Source: Siderastrea radians
Lineage: Eukaryota; Cnidaria; Anthozoa; Scleractinia; Rhizangiidae
NCBI GenBank assembly: GCA_964017195.1
Contig: OZ024889.1
Location: forward strand, 68,148,358-68,212,357
Reading direction: 5' to 3'
Length of the DNA stretch: 64,000 nucleotides
Shown here piece by piece: positions 52,249 through 63,253 of the stretch (positions are counted from its first letter, which is position 1; every line of letters starts with the position of its first letter). The notes under the pieces were generated by a model. It was not told the origin of the DNA, searched no databases, and saw nothing but the letters and a program-made list of their open reading frames with translations. Both the position numbers and the translations under genes were made by a program.

Positions 52249-52480
52249 TAAATCGCACAGTGCGTTTTATTCATGACTTCTTTCGCTGCTAAGTCATATA
52301 AGTACTTTAACTTAGTGTGCTTTTGAAAACTGCCAATCTTTAACAATTTCGTAAACATTGTTACAATGCTGGAAACAAATCGGTATGGATGTGTCCAAAA
52401 CACGTCTCAAAAAAATAATAAGTCAAAACAAAAACGCTATTGAAACAATATACAATGCAGGCAATTTTTAATTAACTTCC

Positions 52481-53135
52481 TTAAGGTGATTCCATCGAAA
52501 AAGAAGTTGTAATGAGAATTTGTTGAAACTTTGCAGAGTTACTAACTACACCTAGTACATTAAAAAAATAAAATAAAAAGAGGGGGTCACCGTGACTGAT
52601 TTCACGCTACGGGGCTGTAGTGTATAGGTAGTTTGCTATCTTTAGACAGCAATATGAAAAAAACCTATCCTTGTACTAGAGACACCCATTACTTCAACAA
52701 AGTTATAACTGGCAATGAAATATAGGCATTATTCTTATGATAGAAGTACAATGTTACAGTAAAACGTCTTAAAATTTCCATAACTATGAAACTAATTTGA
52801 AATAATAGGCAAATCGAGCGTCTGCACGGTTCCAGTGAAACGCCTAAAATCTGACCGTAACAGTGAATCAACCGGAATATTTCAAAATTGAATAACGAAA
52901 AATTCTTCAAATTTGAATATATCATGTAAAGTCGTATTTTCCTTAAATAAATGGAATAAAAAAGTGGGGTCACCGAGTTCGTTTGGGAGGAAACGACCAT
53001 TTATTTCTCTGAACAGCTCAGCTTCCATAGAAAACCTATCAAGTTCCGAACGCGCGCGCGCTCGTGCGCGCGCTAATCACGCAATAAATGATGCGCAGAA
53101 AGGATGCGCCATGCAATTGAATGGAATCACCTTAA
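52481..53135. mobile_element. 647-bp MITE with TTAA target duplication
   Basis: The element 52485-53131 lies between TTAA at 52481-52484 and 53132-53135. The ends are GGTGATTCCAT / ATGGAATCACC. The paralogous sequence at 13665 reads TTTCCGTAAGAACCGTCAG, without an insert. Inside is a (GC)n-rich GCGCGCGCGCTCGTGCGCGCGC block (53050-53073). A TTAA target and GG-start ends suggest a piggyBac-like mobiliser. The 733-bp element at 59748 is similar in type. Confidence 0.87.
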
Positions 53136-53395
53136 GAACCATCAGTCTTCTAAAAATCTCATCTGGAACATCTGGAACATGTCTAAGAATAGAAACATGA
53201 AGAAAAGAAGCTAATTTTTGATACAATGTAGCAAATATGGCATTAATTAAAGATCGCGTTGGTAAGCAATGATTGGCTGTGAAGCCAAATGATTACCACG
53301 AAAAAGTCAGCCTTGTTCCATCTGGTTAGTTATCACACAAGTTATTCACAAAAAAGACATAACAACGTTTTCGTCGTTTCGTTGAAAGCCAAGAA

Positions 53396-54339
53396 ATGGA
53401 AAGCATAAAAGCTAATTAACGATGATTCGAGTAATTCTTCCTCGTCATCTACAGAGCATCTTGCCTCCAAAGCAGAAGGAATCGCATGGTGTAGCTTTTT
53501 CGCGTTCGAAGCTGTCTTTATTGTCTTAGAGAACTTGTTCCCAATTGTTCTCTTTGCAGTTAACGAAAACCTTCGTAAGATAAGTTTATTTCTAGTTATC
53601 AATATGGCTTTTGCTGATCTGATTTTAGGAGCTGTGTGTCTGCCTCATCAGTTTATTTACATCACTGGAGACCATTTTCAGCTATGAACAGCTTACCTGT
53701 CATCGAATTTGTACTTTGATACACTTCAGTTTACTCTAGTACAGGCCTCGTTACTTTCAGCAGTAATATCTGCTGAGCGACTTAACGCCGTGAATTGGCC
53801 GCCAAAGCATCGAACATTGTCAACGCAAACGTACCGTGTTGTAATTTTTGTAGTGTGGACTTTAGTTATCCTTATGGGCATGATTGTCCACTTTTCCGTA
53901 GGACATGCTTTTTGTCTTCAGATCTCGTTTTACTTGATTCTAATACTCATCGAATGCAGTTGTAACATGGGTATTTGGAGAAGGTTTCAACGCAAAAGTA
54001 TCCCTTCACAACAGCAAAACAGAGTTTCACAAAACCAACGCCTAACGAAAACCTTGCTACTTGTATCTTCGGTAGTTTTACTTCCCTGGCTGCCTTTAAC
54101 AATTTGCTTTTTGTTAACTAGGGTTATTGAATTGTCGATGCCTTTTCACCTTTTCCCGGATGGCTGTCTTTCTATGTTATTCCAACTCGTTTTTCAATCC
54201 AGTCGTGTATGCATTAAGGATTCCTGAGTTTAGACAAGCGTTGGTTTTATGGTGTTTTAGAAGGCAAGAAGCGATGGACATGCAACGTAACGAAAGGAGA
54301 GTTAACATGGCTGCCGGTTTGACGCCAACATACAGATAA
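53396..54339 (+). pseudogene. GPCR group B, multiple lesions
   Basis: ATG 53396 reads MESIKAN then TAA. Further damage: TGA for Trp in ECL1 (CAGCTATGAACAG, 53680), a 6-bp loss in TM3 (TCAGCAGTAATATC), and a frameshift in TM7's start (TTCCCGGATGGCTG, 54150). Open runs are 53709-54227 and 54127-54339. Motifs are ERLNAVNWPPKHR (Tyr to Asn, Leu to Pro), LPWLP in TM6 and NSFFNPVVYALR. It is the second long group B copy after 14001 and is also dead. Confidence 0.88.
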
Positions 54340-54424
54340 AAACCAATTTTAGTCATCTACAGATGACTACAATTCTAGTCATCCATAGATGACTACAATT
54401 CTATTCATCTACAGATGGCCTGCA

Positions 54425-54545
54425 ACCGACAGCGAGTTACGAAACACACAAGTTACAAAACGCACAAAGTTACAAATTACGAAACACACAAGTTACGAAG
54501 CACACGAGTTACGAAACACACAAGGTACGAAACACAAAAATGTAA
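54425..54545 (+). repeat. AGTTACGAAACACAC minisatellite
   Basis: About seven copies of (A)AGTTAC(G/A)AA(A/G)C(A)CACA expanded from the receptor's last codons, in the same place as 21094-21170 but longer. Upstream, ATGACTACAATTCTAGTCATC (54363-54410) is also duplicated. Confidence 0.85.
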
Positions 54546-54559
54546 ATTGTGAGCAACCA

Positions 54560-55441
54560 CTGCTTGGAGTTGGTCTAGCAGCTGCTGAAACAATTTTTAC
54601 GCTGATCAAGCAGGCGGAAATTAAACCGGCTGTGAATTCAGGGCAAATAAATGTAACTTTAAATCGATTTTGTAATAATACCGTGCAACAAGCCCACAAA
54701 CAGCAAGATCTCATCGTAGCCCAGTCCTGTAATAAAGTAACATTCGACCAGCCCATCGCAATTTACGTGTTCGTTGTCCAAAGTAGGAAAATAAGGCAGT
54801 AGAACCCCAGCACAACCCTTCATAATTACGATGAAAACCAAGTATAATATCACAAGCCATGGAGGCCTTGTTCCTACTATTGTGATTTCACTGCTTTTGC
54901 CCATGATGTAGTTATTTGTCAGCGGCTTCCTGGCTGTGCCAGAAAAGAGAAGAAACATGACAAGAAAAGTTGTAGGAAGAAAATTAAAGTCGTGCCAGAA
55001 AAAGATCGTGATAAAAAATTGAATTCGTGCTGAAAAAAAAACGTGTCAAAAAAAGTTGTACCGAAAAATTAGTCATGCCAAAAAACTGAGGTCGTGTTAA
55101 AGGACAAATGAAGTCGTGCTAAATAATCTAGAAATCGTTCTAGAAAAACAGAAGAGGTGAAAAGGAAATTTTGAATAGAAAAATCAGTGGTCCTAAGTAG
55201 GCTCCAAGCAAATTTATTTACATTTAGGTATTTTGAAATGATAGGAACAAACAGGTGTTGATAATTAATACCTGCTATTGCGCATTATTATAAATCCGGT
55301 TGAATGGCTATGGTAGGCTCAGAACTGCCACGGTGAATCGTATCACAAATGCACAACTCCATTTCCGCATCGAGTTACCACGCGTCCTTTACTCACTCAC
55401 ATAGAAGGGAAAACAGTCATTGTTGAGTTAACAACTAAGAA
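54560..55441 (+). promoter_or_regulatory. Spacer and damaged group A promoter
   Basis: Matches 21180-22106. The GTCGTG array is at 54925-55130 with a small deletion at its start. Near the gene the segment with the TATAAA box and following CCCTTCTGAGTCA is deleted (CTGCCACGGTGAATCG, 55326-55340), consistent with the dead gene that follows. Confidence 0.6.
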
Positions 55442-56452
55442 ATGACAAACATTTCAGCGGCCAATTTGAGTTCGAACAATACGTCTTCTTCACCTGCCGA
55501 GGATCTTCTGCCCAAAGCAGAAGGCATCGCCTTGTGTAGTGCTTTTGCGTTAGAAGCCGTCTTTATCGTCGTAGGAAACTTGCTCGCAATTGCTCTCTTT
55601 GCAGTTAACAACAATCTTTGGAAGAAAAGTTTATTCCTTGTCATCAACATGGCATTTGCTGACCTGATGTTAGGAACTGTGGTTTTACCTCTTTATATTT
55701 ATCACCTCGGTGACCTTTATTGGATGTGGACATCAAGTTTGTAGACGTCTTTATACACTTCCTTGCTGGTCATTCAAATCATATTCTTACAAGTCTCGCT
55801 ATTTTCCGCCACCCTAATATCCGTTGAGAGATTTTACGCCATCTATTGGCCCCTAAAGCACCGAACGCTGTCAAAACGAGCATACCGCGTTGTTATTTTC
55901 ATGGCTTGGGTTTGAAGTGTCGTAGTTTCCACAGTTTATCTGGTGCTACCTTACAAAGATGTTATTTATTTTGTGCTCTTGTTATTAGCGTTGTTGGTTC
56001 TATTCATCGTATGCGGACTTAACATTGCTATTTGGAGAAAGTTTCAAAGAGGGCGTATCGCTTCGCAACAGCAGAGTAGATCCTCAAAAACCCAACGCCT
56101 GACAAAAGCCTTGCTGCTTGTATCTACTGTTGCCGTACTGTCATGGCTCCCTATCATAATAATGCTTCCTATCCAAATTTACGAGGATTTTATACCTTAC
56201 AATATTTATCAAATTTGTATCATTTTATGTTTTTCCAACTCCTTTTTCAACCCAGTCATTTATGCGTTCCGAATTCGTGAGTTTAGACAAGCGCTGGGTT
56301 TGTGGGGTTCAAAAGGAAGGCGGTGATAGACATGGAAGGAAATGAAAGAAGAGATAACAGTGCTATGATACGCCTAACAACATTACCAGCCGATCTCACT
56401 CATGAACAGCTAGCTGGCTTGCAAACGGCAAGCTATGGACACCAAATTGTGA
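55442..56452 (+). pseudogene. GPCR group A, two stops and a frameshift
   Basis: ATG 55442 gives a normal N-terminus and TM1-TM2. TAC is TAG at 55742-55744 (ECL1/TM3), TTA is TGA near 55912 (TM4), and a frameshift in GGGGTTCAAAAGGAAGGCGG (56305-56325) ruins the tail. ERFYAIYWPLKHR, SWLP and NPVIY are still readable. The ECL3 segment (IYEDFIPYNIYQI) is intact here, unlike in 30976. The old stop is TGA at 56450-56452. Confidence 0.9.
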
Positions 56453-57003
56453 TAACTACGATGTCCTATCAAGTACACCTTTTGCTGTTCATTACGAGAA
56501 AATACGCAATCATTTGCGTGAAACGGCCTTCAATTGCGCGAAGAGACATTCATGAGCGCGAAAGTACGAACATTTGCGCATAAATCAGATTCAATAACGA
56601 TATTTGCATTTTAATCAACATTCAATAACACTTTTGGGCATTCATATGCGTCATTCGGCATACAAAAAAGAGAAGTATACTTTCATTTGCGCTAGCATGC
56701 AAGTCATTAACACCATCTTGAATGTCAATAGGGACAATAAACAAACATTAAAGTGAAAATACCATTTATTAAAATTTCTGTCACACTGAAAGCAATTCAA
56801 TAGAATCCTGGACGGCCTTAGTGTGGATGAGACAAACATTAATGCACTTGTACAAACAATTACGCGTTCTTTAAATTCAATAAAAAAACGATTTTCAATT
56901 GAATAGTACCTATAGTACCTGAATTTTAATCTATCTCTCAATAACCTCTCTGTTTAAACATCTTGGCAGGTAGGTCTGCATTGAACGGTACCATTGAGCA
57001 CAT

Positions 57004-57997
57004 TTAGCTGCGGGTGACGGTGTCGATGTTTCTGTGTAGAGCTTCAAGAAGTTGTTGTGTTCGAAAATCCCCTAGTGGGATTCTTCGGGCTCTTGCTTCA
57101 TCTCTGTTGTCCATAAGTCTTTGGATTTCAGGACGGGAGATGTCGGCCTTGATGGCCGCCCGCTTTAAGACTGCTTATTGCCTGTTCCACGATGTTGAGG
57201 AAAGGGCTGTAGGGTGGAAGCATTTTAAGCTCTGTATTTGGGGCGGGAATGGTCGGGTTTCTGTGGGCCGGTGCTCCGTCATAAACAAAGATCACTGACT
57301 CGTCAGGATCTAAGTTCGTCCTCGCCTGTGCCAGGAAGTTGTTAAAACGCTCAGCGTTCATTCCTCCCACAGCGGCTGACGAAAACACAAGTCCGTTTAT
57401 GGGCGAAATTGCCATTGTCACGGTCAGGTTTCGTCCACGCTGACCGCACACTTGGCGGTACGCCCTCTCTCCTTGCCGCGCCCTACCGTGACTTCTGGCT
57501 GTCCAAATATTGTAGCCGCATTCGTCGACAAACACACAGTGACGGACTATGGCGTGATTCATAAACCAGTTCGCGTAATCGACTCGCTTGTTCAGCACGT
57601 CAGGTCTGTTTCTGTCAGCAGGGAGGGGTCTGACCAGTTTCACTCGGAACAGCATCCCGTCTAACGTTCTTGATACAGTACGGTCATGTATCTCGGGTTT
57701 GGCTGGTAACCGTCTCCTTAATTCACTGTTTATTTGAGCAAGTGTGAGCAGACAGTTTTCGTTGATAATTTGCTCTAGACAGTCTCTCATTTCATCCTCC
57801 ACGCGCACGTTGTTTCTTCCACCTCTTGGTCTCTCCCGAATTCTGCCTTCTGTGATGTAACGCGCCACGATACCCCTTGCCGTTGATCGATTCACGCCCA
57901 ACGTGTCTGCGACCAAAAGATAGTCTTCCTGCTCGTCCTCAAAAGCTCTAACGATTCTCTCTCTGTGTTCGAGAGGTATTCGATTTCTTCGAGGCAT
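57004..57997 (-). CDS. IS630/Tc1-mariner-like DDE transposase, C-terminal frameshift
   Basis: The product cuts and pastes the surrounding transposon at TA sites. From ATG 57997, an N-terminal helix-turn-helix (DTLGVNRSTARGIVARYI, ~31-48) is followed by a winged-helix-like second DNA-binding part (LTLAQINSELRRRLP, ~84-98) and the DDE core: Asp158 in FVDECGYNIW, Asp240 in VYDGAPAHRN, Glu271 in YSPFLNIVEQAISSLK. Asp240 to Glu271 has 30 residues between, shorter than the 34 of Tc1. The frame stops at 57128, but a single-base shift near 57160 opens another ~50 codons (KADISRPEIQRLMDN..., ending VTRS) to a TAA at 57004-57006. The C-terminus is therefore broken by one indel. Confidence 0.88.
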
Positions 57998-58145
57998 TTT
58001 GTATGTACATGTACACCAGTAGTCAAAAAACGCTCACGAAGAGAAATGAACAGGAAAAAGTTTTCTGATCCTTTTATCCTATTTTGCACTTGACAAAGGT
58101 TACGTAACCTATTCAAAGGGTTGTACATACATGTACATATCATGG

Positions 58146-58680
58146 GCATGGTATGGTATGGTATGGTAACTTTATTTAAACACGGTATTTCCTTCAGGTA
58201 TACATTTATAGAAAAAACTAACTTCCTAACTAGTCTAAAAACTAAGATAAAAGAAATTAAATTAATAAAGATGAAAAGAAAACACCTGCTTTTCAAGGAG
58301 GCCGTGTGTAAAAACAGAATATCGCTAGTTAAATTATTTATCAATCAAAATTTATGTCTATTAATTTTCCCTTAAATATACTAGGGGATGTCAATTGCCG
58401 CACCTCCAGAGGCAAGCCGTTCCACAACACACTACCGCTGTAAGAAAGACTTCTTTTGTAAAATTCAGTACGGGGTTGCGGAACAGCAAGCTTGTATTCA
58501 TTCTCTCTAAGGTTATAACTAGTTAAATCACAGCGACGAACAAAACGGGAAGTCAGATATTCTGGAGCAGTGTTATTTACAATGCTATGCATCATTATTG
58601 CTTTACTAACTGCGCGCTGATGGACAAGTTTCGACCACTTTAAATTTTGGCAAAATGAAAATTTCACTGGCAATGAAAAT
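58146..58680 (-). mobile_element. LINE tail nested in the Tc1/mariner element
   Basis: On the minus strand: WSKLVHQRAVSKAIMMHSIV, then APEYLTSRFVRRCDLTSYNL, then SLSYSGSVLWNGLPLEVRQ, a post-RT LINE C-terminus. The frame stops at 58341, then a 3' UTR runs to an AAATAAAG / (TTACCATACC)-type tail, seen here as (ATGGT)4 at 58150-58170. It borders the inner edge of the right TIR. 5'-truncated and non-functional. Confidence 0.8.
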
Positions 58681-59384
58681 TTCAGGCAAAATAGGTATTG
58701 TTCCATTGAAAATCGTTTTTTGTTTATTGAATTTAAAGAACACGTAATTGTTTGTACAAGCGCATTTATGTTTGTCTCATCCACACTAAGGCCGTCCAGG
58801 AATTCTATTGAATTGCTTTCAGTGTGACAGAAATTTTAATAAATGGTATTTTCACTTTAATGTTTGTTTATTGTCCCTATTGACATTCAAGATGGTGTTA
58901 ATGACTTGCATACTAGCACAAATGAAAGTATATTTTTCTCTTTTGTATGCCAAATGATGCATATGAATGCCCAAAACTGTTATTGAATGTTGATTAAAAT
59001 GCAAATATCGTTATTGAATCTGATTTATGCGCAAATGTTCGTACTTTCGCGCTCATGAATGTCTCTTCGCGCAATTGAAGGCTGTTTCACGCAAATGATT
59101 GCGTATTTTCTCGTAATGAACAGCAAAAGGTGTAATACCATGCACTGTAAAAAGAAATTGCAGGCTGTCATCCGTTCGTAATTTTACAGTAACTGTGAGA
59201 ATTCTCCGTGCTGATTGGGTTTTGCTTATTGTCGATGAGAGTATAGACCATAAACCCTGCGCTATGTTTAAGAAATCGACTCAGTCTACTTTTTCATGAT
59301 CTACACTCTTATGGATCATAAAAGTGCGTCATAAAATGTTCAAACCTCAAGTAAAACAACGAGCTGCAGGCGAGTTGTTTCATA

Positions 59385-59747
59385 ACATAACATATAACAT
59401 AACATACAACCTTTATTCTGGCACGATAAAATTTAAAGCTAAAAGCTTGTGGGGTCGTGCCTAACTAAAATGCGTTACAATAAAATATAGACATAAAATT
59501 CATTTAATACAAAGGTAAGAACATAAACCATAATCTATAGATCAGTATTGATTTTAAAAATACACGTAATCACTTTCCCTATACCGAGAAATCGAAACAG
59601 TTGAACTATCGAAAACAAAGTTTATGAAATACTTTTTGACAGTAAGTCGCGTTTTTATTTCCTTGAAATTGAAATAAGTAATTTTATCATTAGAATTAAC
59701 TAAGTTCCAAAGAACTGACCCACGAAGGCTAGCGAGTCTCTCATTAA
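59385..59747 (-). mobile_element. LINE 3'-end remnant, copy in right flank
   Basis: Codes LASLRGSVLWNLVNSNDKITYF and ISRYRESDYVYF on the minus strand, then a 3' UTR and a tail read here as ATAACATAACATATAACATAAC (59387-59408). Orthologous by position to 11020-11400. Its 5' side is cut by the MITE at 59748. Confidence 0.75.
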
Positions 59748-60484
59748 GGTGGCCGAACACAGTTTTCTTGTTGTACCTATGCGTTATTCGTTATTTTCAA
59801 ACCACTGGCAGTTGGGCAGCCAAAATTGGCAAGGTGCAAGTTCAACGAAAGAAGATTGTATTTTGATATGTTTTATTGGACTAGGTACCGTTACCATGGC
59901 AACATAGCTGGTAGTAAACCAGCATTAAATAATGGATTTGACTTATTTTCAGAAAATCCAGTCGTTACATTTTTTCCATCATTTGTCTCTAGAAAACTCA
60001 GAAAAATACTGGCCTATTGACACTAGTCTCGTGTCCTCTGTCAGATTTCAATTTTTGTTTGCAGACAAGCTAAGCGTGTTCCGAACTATTATTCTACTAA
60101 ATTTCAGGAAATTCTAACGGCGGTTCCGTAGAAATCAGTGCATTTCCACTCAATCGTGCAGTCACAATTTTCTGGTTAACTGCGCATGCACTGCATTTGA
60201 CAGGATTCTCGATCTTTCTCGATCCATACAAACAACCCCAGAAAGGAAGGGTATTTTCCAATAGTATTACCTTTAATACATTGAAAAACAAACGCTTTTG
60301 ACACATAACAAACTGTTTGATTGTTAAGACGGAAAAAACACTTACACAATCTTCACTGAACAAAATGAAATGATCGCTGTTCAGGCGCCATGTTTGTTTT
60401 TCTCAAAGTCATGTGCGCGCGCTTATTCACGTCATCAGCAGTACAAATCGTAGAGTGCGCGCAAACTGTGTTCAGACACCTTAA
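59744..60484. mobile_element. 733-bp MITE with TTAA target duplication
   Basis: Element 59748-60480 between TTAA at 59744-59747 and 60481-60484. The ends are GGTGGCCGAACACAGTTT and AAACTGTGTTCAGACACC. The paralogous flank at 11370-11395 lacks it. The two 61-64 codon frames inside (59826, 59932) are unassigned. Confidence 0.87.
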
Positions 60485-62000
60485 TCGACTATGACAGCTT
60501 GGGACTACAGCTACATGCCCAGTTTCACTATTCAGCGACCTCTGAATTTTAAACCAGTGACTTTTCCAGAGCTCTTACGTACTACTTCGTGTTGTTTATC
60601 AGTAGAGATGGTAGCTCCAGGAATAAAGACTGGTATGTGACGATAATGTTATGCCTGCAAACTGGAACTGAAAACTCGTACTCGTACTCCAACTCAAATT
60701 CTAAAGTTCCCTATTGATGGCCTGGAAACGACAGCAAGTTGTGAACACCAGACTCTGATACTTAAATACTGATCAACCAGTCGAGGTTTCTTGTGTTAAC
60801 TTCCTGTACTTAGTTCATGTCCGGCACCCATGCCTGCTTTACATTTCGTTTTTTCGATTTTCACAAGAAAAAAGTTCATTTGCCAACAGAGTAATCTTCT
60901 GTTAGGGAAATGAACCTTGAATAGTAGGATCAGCGCTGGCGGTTTGACAAAACTGTACCAAATTTTGATTAAGTACCTTCGCTCACACACAAGCTGCTCT
61001 TAGAATACCACACGCGAAGAAAACATCAAGTGGACTTGCGCAAAGACAGCAAACCATAACTGTAAAGTTTTGAACGATTTTTGCAAGACAAAGCCGTAGA
61101 ACTTGAATACGTCGGCCCACCGTGTTCAAGTTGTAATATATTTCCATCCTGGGCTCACGTGACCAGACACTTGCTTATGGTTTTCTCTGCACTAGTTTAA
61201 TGTCTTTGAACAAAACTGGGCCACAATTTTACGGTTTTCACTAATTCAAATGTGAATTTTGGCTTTTCAAAGCGAGAGAAAGGAAAACGTTTTCTGAAAA
61301 AACCAATTCACATTATTTTAAATTACTTTGAAACTTTTCCAAATCATTCGATTTTTTCTTTTACTAGACTGCGAGTAGTCTCTACACTAGCTTTTGTGCC
61401 ACACAATTCAAGTAGCCAATCCACGTAAAATAGGCTGGCTAGTTCTCTTCTTTCACCATTCAGTTTGGCGATTGCGACTGTGGGGCGGGAGAAATTCACA
61501 CACGCGCGCGCAAAATTTCGAGGAGACGAGACGCGAGGGAATCACAATCGCCAAACTTAGAGACTACTCGCAGTCTATCTTTTACAAAATGACAACAATG
61601 TAGTGGCGTGGTTGCCCCGTTTACAAGGGACCTTGTTAAAAATTGCTGAGGAAAACGGATGCAAGTGTCGGTAGAGTGTACTGAGCGATGCCTTTTGTCA
61701 AATTACAATGAAGGTATTATTTTATTTATTTTCTGAAAACTTGCAATAGATACCGGCGACTGTGATCTATATGAACACTCTTGAAATTATATAAACAGTC
61801 ACCATAAAAGAACATGAACTAAACTGTGGATTGTAAACAATAAAAATATCTCAATCAAACATAAAAGAGTCACTATTCTTGAGACTGTTCAGTTTCTCTT
61901 GTTTGCAGCTCAAAGTCTGTCAGGATCATCCTGTGATCTGATAAGGTAAACTCTTTCGGCCATTCCTAAAACAACCAAGACAAAAAAGAACAAAGACAGC
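60485..62000. other. Duplicated 3' flank of group A genes, right copy
   Basis: 60490-60960 matches 37740-38290; 60870-61370 matches 12290-12780; 61440-61990 matches 12800-13330. No gene. It contains a MITE of the GACTGCGAGTAGTCT family at 61371-61577, with ~95 bp of extra sequence next to its left end. Confidence 0.6.
61371..61577. mobile_element. MITE, AGACTGCGAGTAGTCT family, extended copy
   Basis: Ends AGACTGCGAGTAGTCT and AGACTACTCGCAGTCT. Compared with 12782-12921 it has extra sequence (CTACACTAGC...CACCATTC) after the left end, so this copy has a nested insertion or the other has a deletion. Confidence 0.75.
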
Positions 62001-62221
62001 AAATGAAAACCAGCTTGAGGTCACTTATTGTTTGCCAGGCATCAATTTACCAAAGCCACCAAAATTTTAATTGGACAACCCGGGGGTCATTTCAGTAGCC
62101 CGAACAGTGGGCGTACCACATCCAATATAGCCTATAGCAGGTTCTCAGATAGTACGGACGGTGCGAAAATTAGTAAGGGAACCTAACTTCCACGCAGTTT
62201 TCGCGCTGGTTTGTCATTTAC

Positions 62222-62345
62222 ATCATACATACATACATAAACTTTATTGAAGTGTCAGGGTATTTAGCTATGGACAGCTAATTGGGGACACTAGCAAATA
62301 CAAATATAAAATATAAAATACTAATCATTGATATTATATAAAATA
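62222..62345 (-). mobile_element. LINE 3' UTR fragment, (CATA)n tail
   Basis: On the minus strand it reads ...GTGTCCCCAATTAGCT..., then CCCTGACACTTCAATAAAGTTTATG and (TATG)n (seen as CATACATACATACATAAAC at 62222-62240). Related to the LINE 3' end at 49420-49510. No coding part is left. Confidence 0.7.
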
Positions 62346-62750
62346 GATATATATTACACTGTACTTTTCCCACTATCTCGGAGCCTGGAACAGACTAGAT
62401 CCAATAGCAATCCAAATTCTATCTACTGGATCATCTTCCATAAATGCAAGGCGTAAACTTTTCACTGAGAAACTGGTTTTCAACAGAAGTTCTAAAATAT
62501 GGAACACTCCAGCTTATCAGCTCACCAACATTACAACATCAGAAAAGGCTCCTTCAGAACAATATTCCTGACGGGTCTGACGACCCCATTTGCTCAAGTA
62601 GCGTTATCCTTTCCATTTCACTTCAGTTCTCTATTACTGCAGTACTTCTCATACGTTTTACTTATTATAAGAGGGCCCGCACTAATAAGCTCACGCTGTC
62701 GCAGATACCCTGCTGTATCACTCTGTTCATTTAGTATAGTTTTCTACAGT
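62346..62750 (+). other. Unassigned, weakly exon-like stretch
   Basis: In one + frame about 60 codons are open (reading ...AWNRLDPIAIQILSTGSSS...), faintly like a retroelement fragment. I cannot place it. The neighbouring frames at 62444 and 62499 are not convincing. Confidence 0.25.
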
Positions 62751-62754
62751 GAAG

Positions 62755-62915
62755 ATACTAAACTAAACTAGAATAGACTACACTGAACTAGAATAAACCA
62801 ACTTAACTTAAACTTAACTAGACTAAACTAAACCAAACAAGACTAAACTAAACTAAACTAAACTAGACTTAACTAAACTAAATTTAAACTAAACTGAATT
62901 AAATAGAAACAAAAC
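62755..62915. repeat. (AACTA)n degenerate satellite
   Basis: About 30 pentamer units, mostly AACTA with AACTT, GACTA and AACCA variants. Non-coding. Confidence 0.88.
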
Positions 62916-63253
62916 AAGATAAAAGTAGTCGTGGTTAGTCACTGCACGCGGTCAAAAAGCGGTAAATCCGTGGAGACCGACGGTTTTACTTTCGGCATTT
63001 GAACATTTCTTCATCCACTGTGCTTTAAAGAACTCAAATGTTCCGAAATCCCCTGTTTTAGACAAGCAAAGTGAAATTAAAACTTACTTCATCACTGTAT
63101 TCTGCAGGTAATACCATGGATTGCTTAGGAACAAGGTGACAAGGAGACGAATTTCTGAAACAAAATCATAACTCAGATTCATGAGTGGCAAATGCAACAG
63201 TTGAGATACTGAAACTACACAGAAATACAAACCCAAACCTCTCCACTAAGGAC

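Larger units (their letters stand above)
56474..59134 (-). mobile_element. Tc1/mariner-type transposon with ~460-bp TIRs
   Basis: The element is 56476-59132, between TA at 56474-56475 and TA at 59133-59134. Without it the flank would read CTATCAAGTAATACCATGCAC, as at 10771-10790. The TIRs run 56476-56935 and 58685-59132, start CACCTTTTGCTGTTC, and are rich in GCGCAAATG words. It contains a transposase gene on the minus strand (57004-57997) and a nested LINE tail (58146-58680). One frameshift in the transposase and differences between the TIRs suggest it is no longer autonomous. Confidence 0.93.

Noticed and set aside
53048..53073. (GC)n tract as a possible regulatory Z-DNA element
   Set aside because: It lies inside a MITE and nothing links it to a gene.
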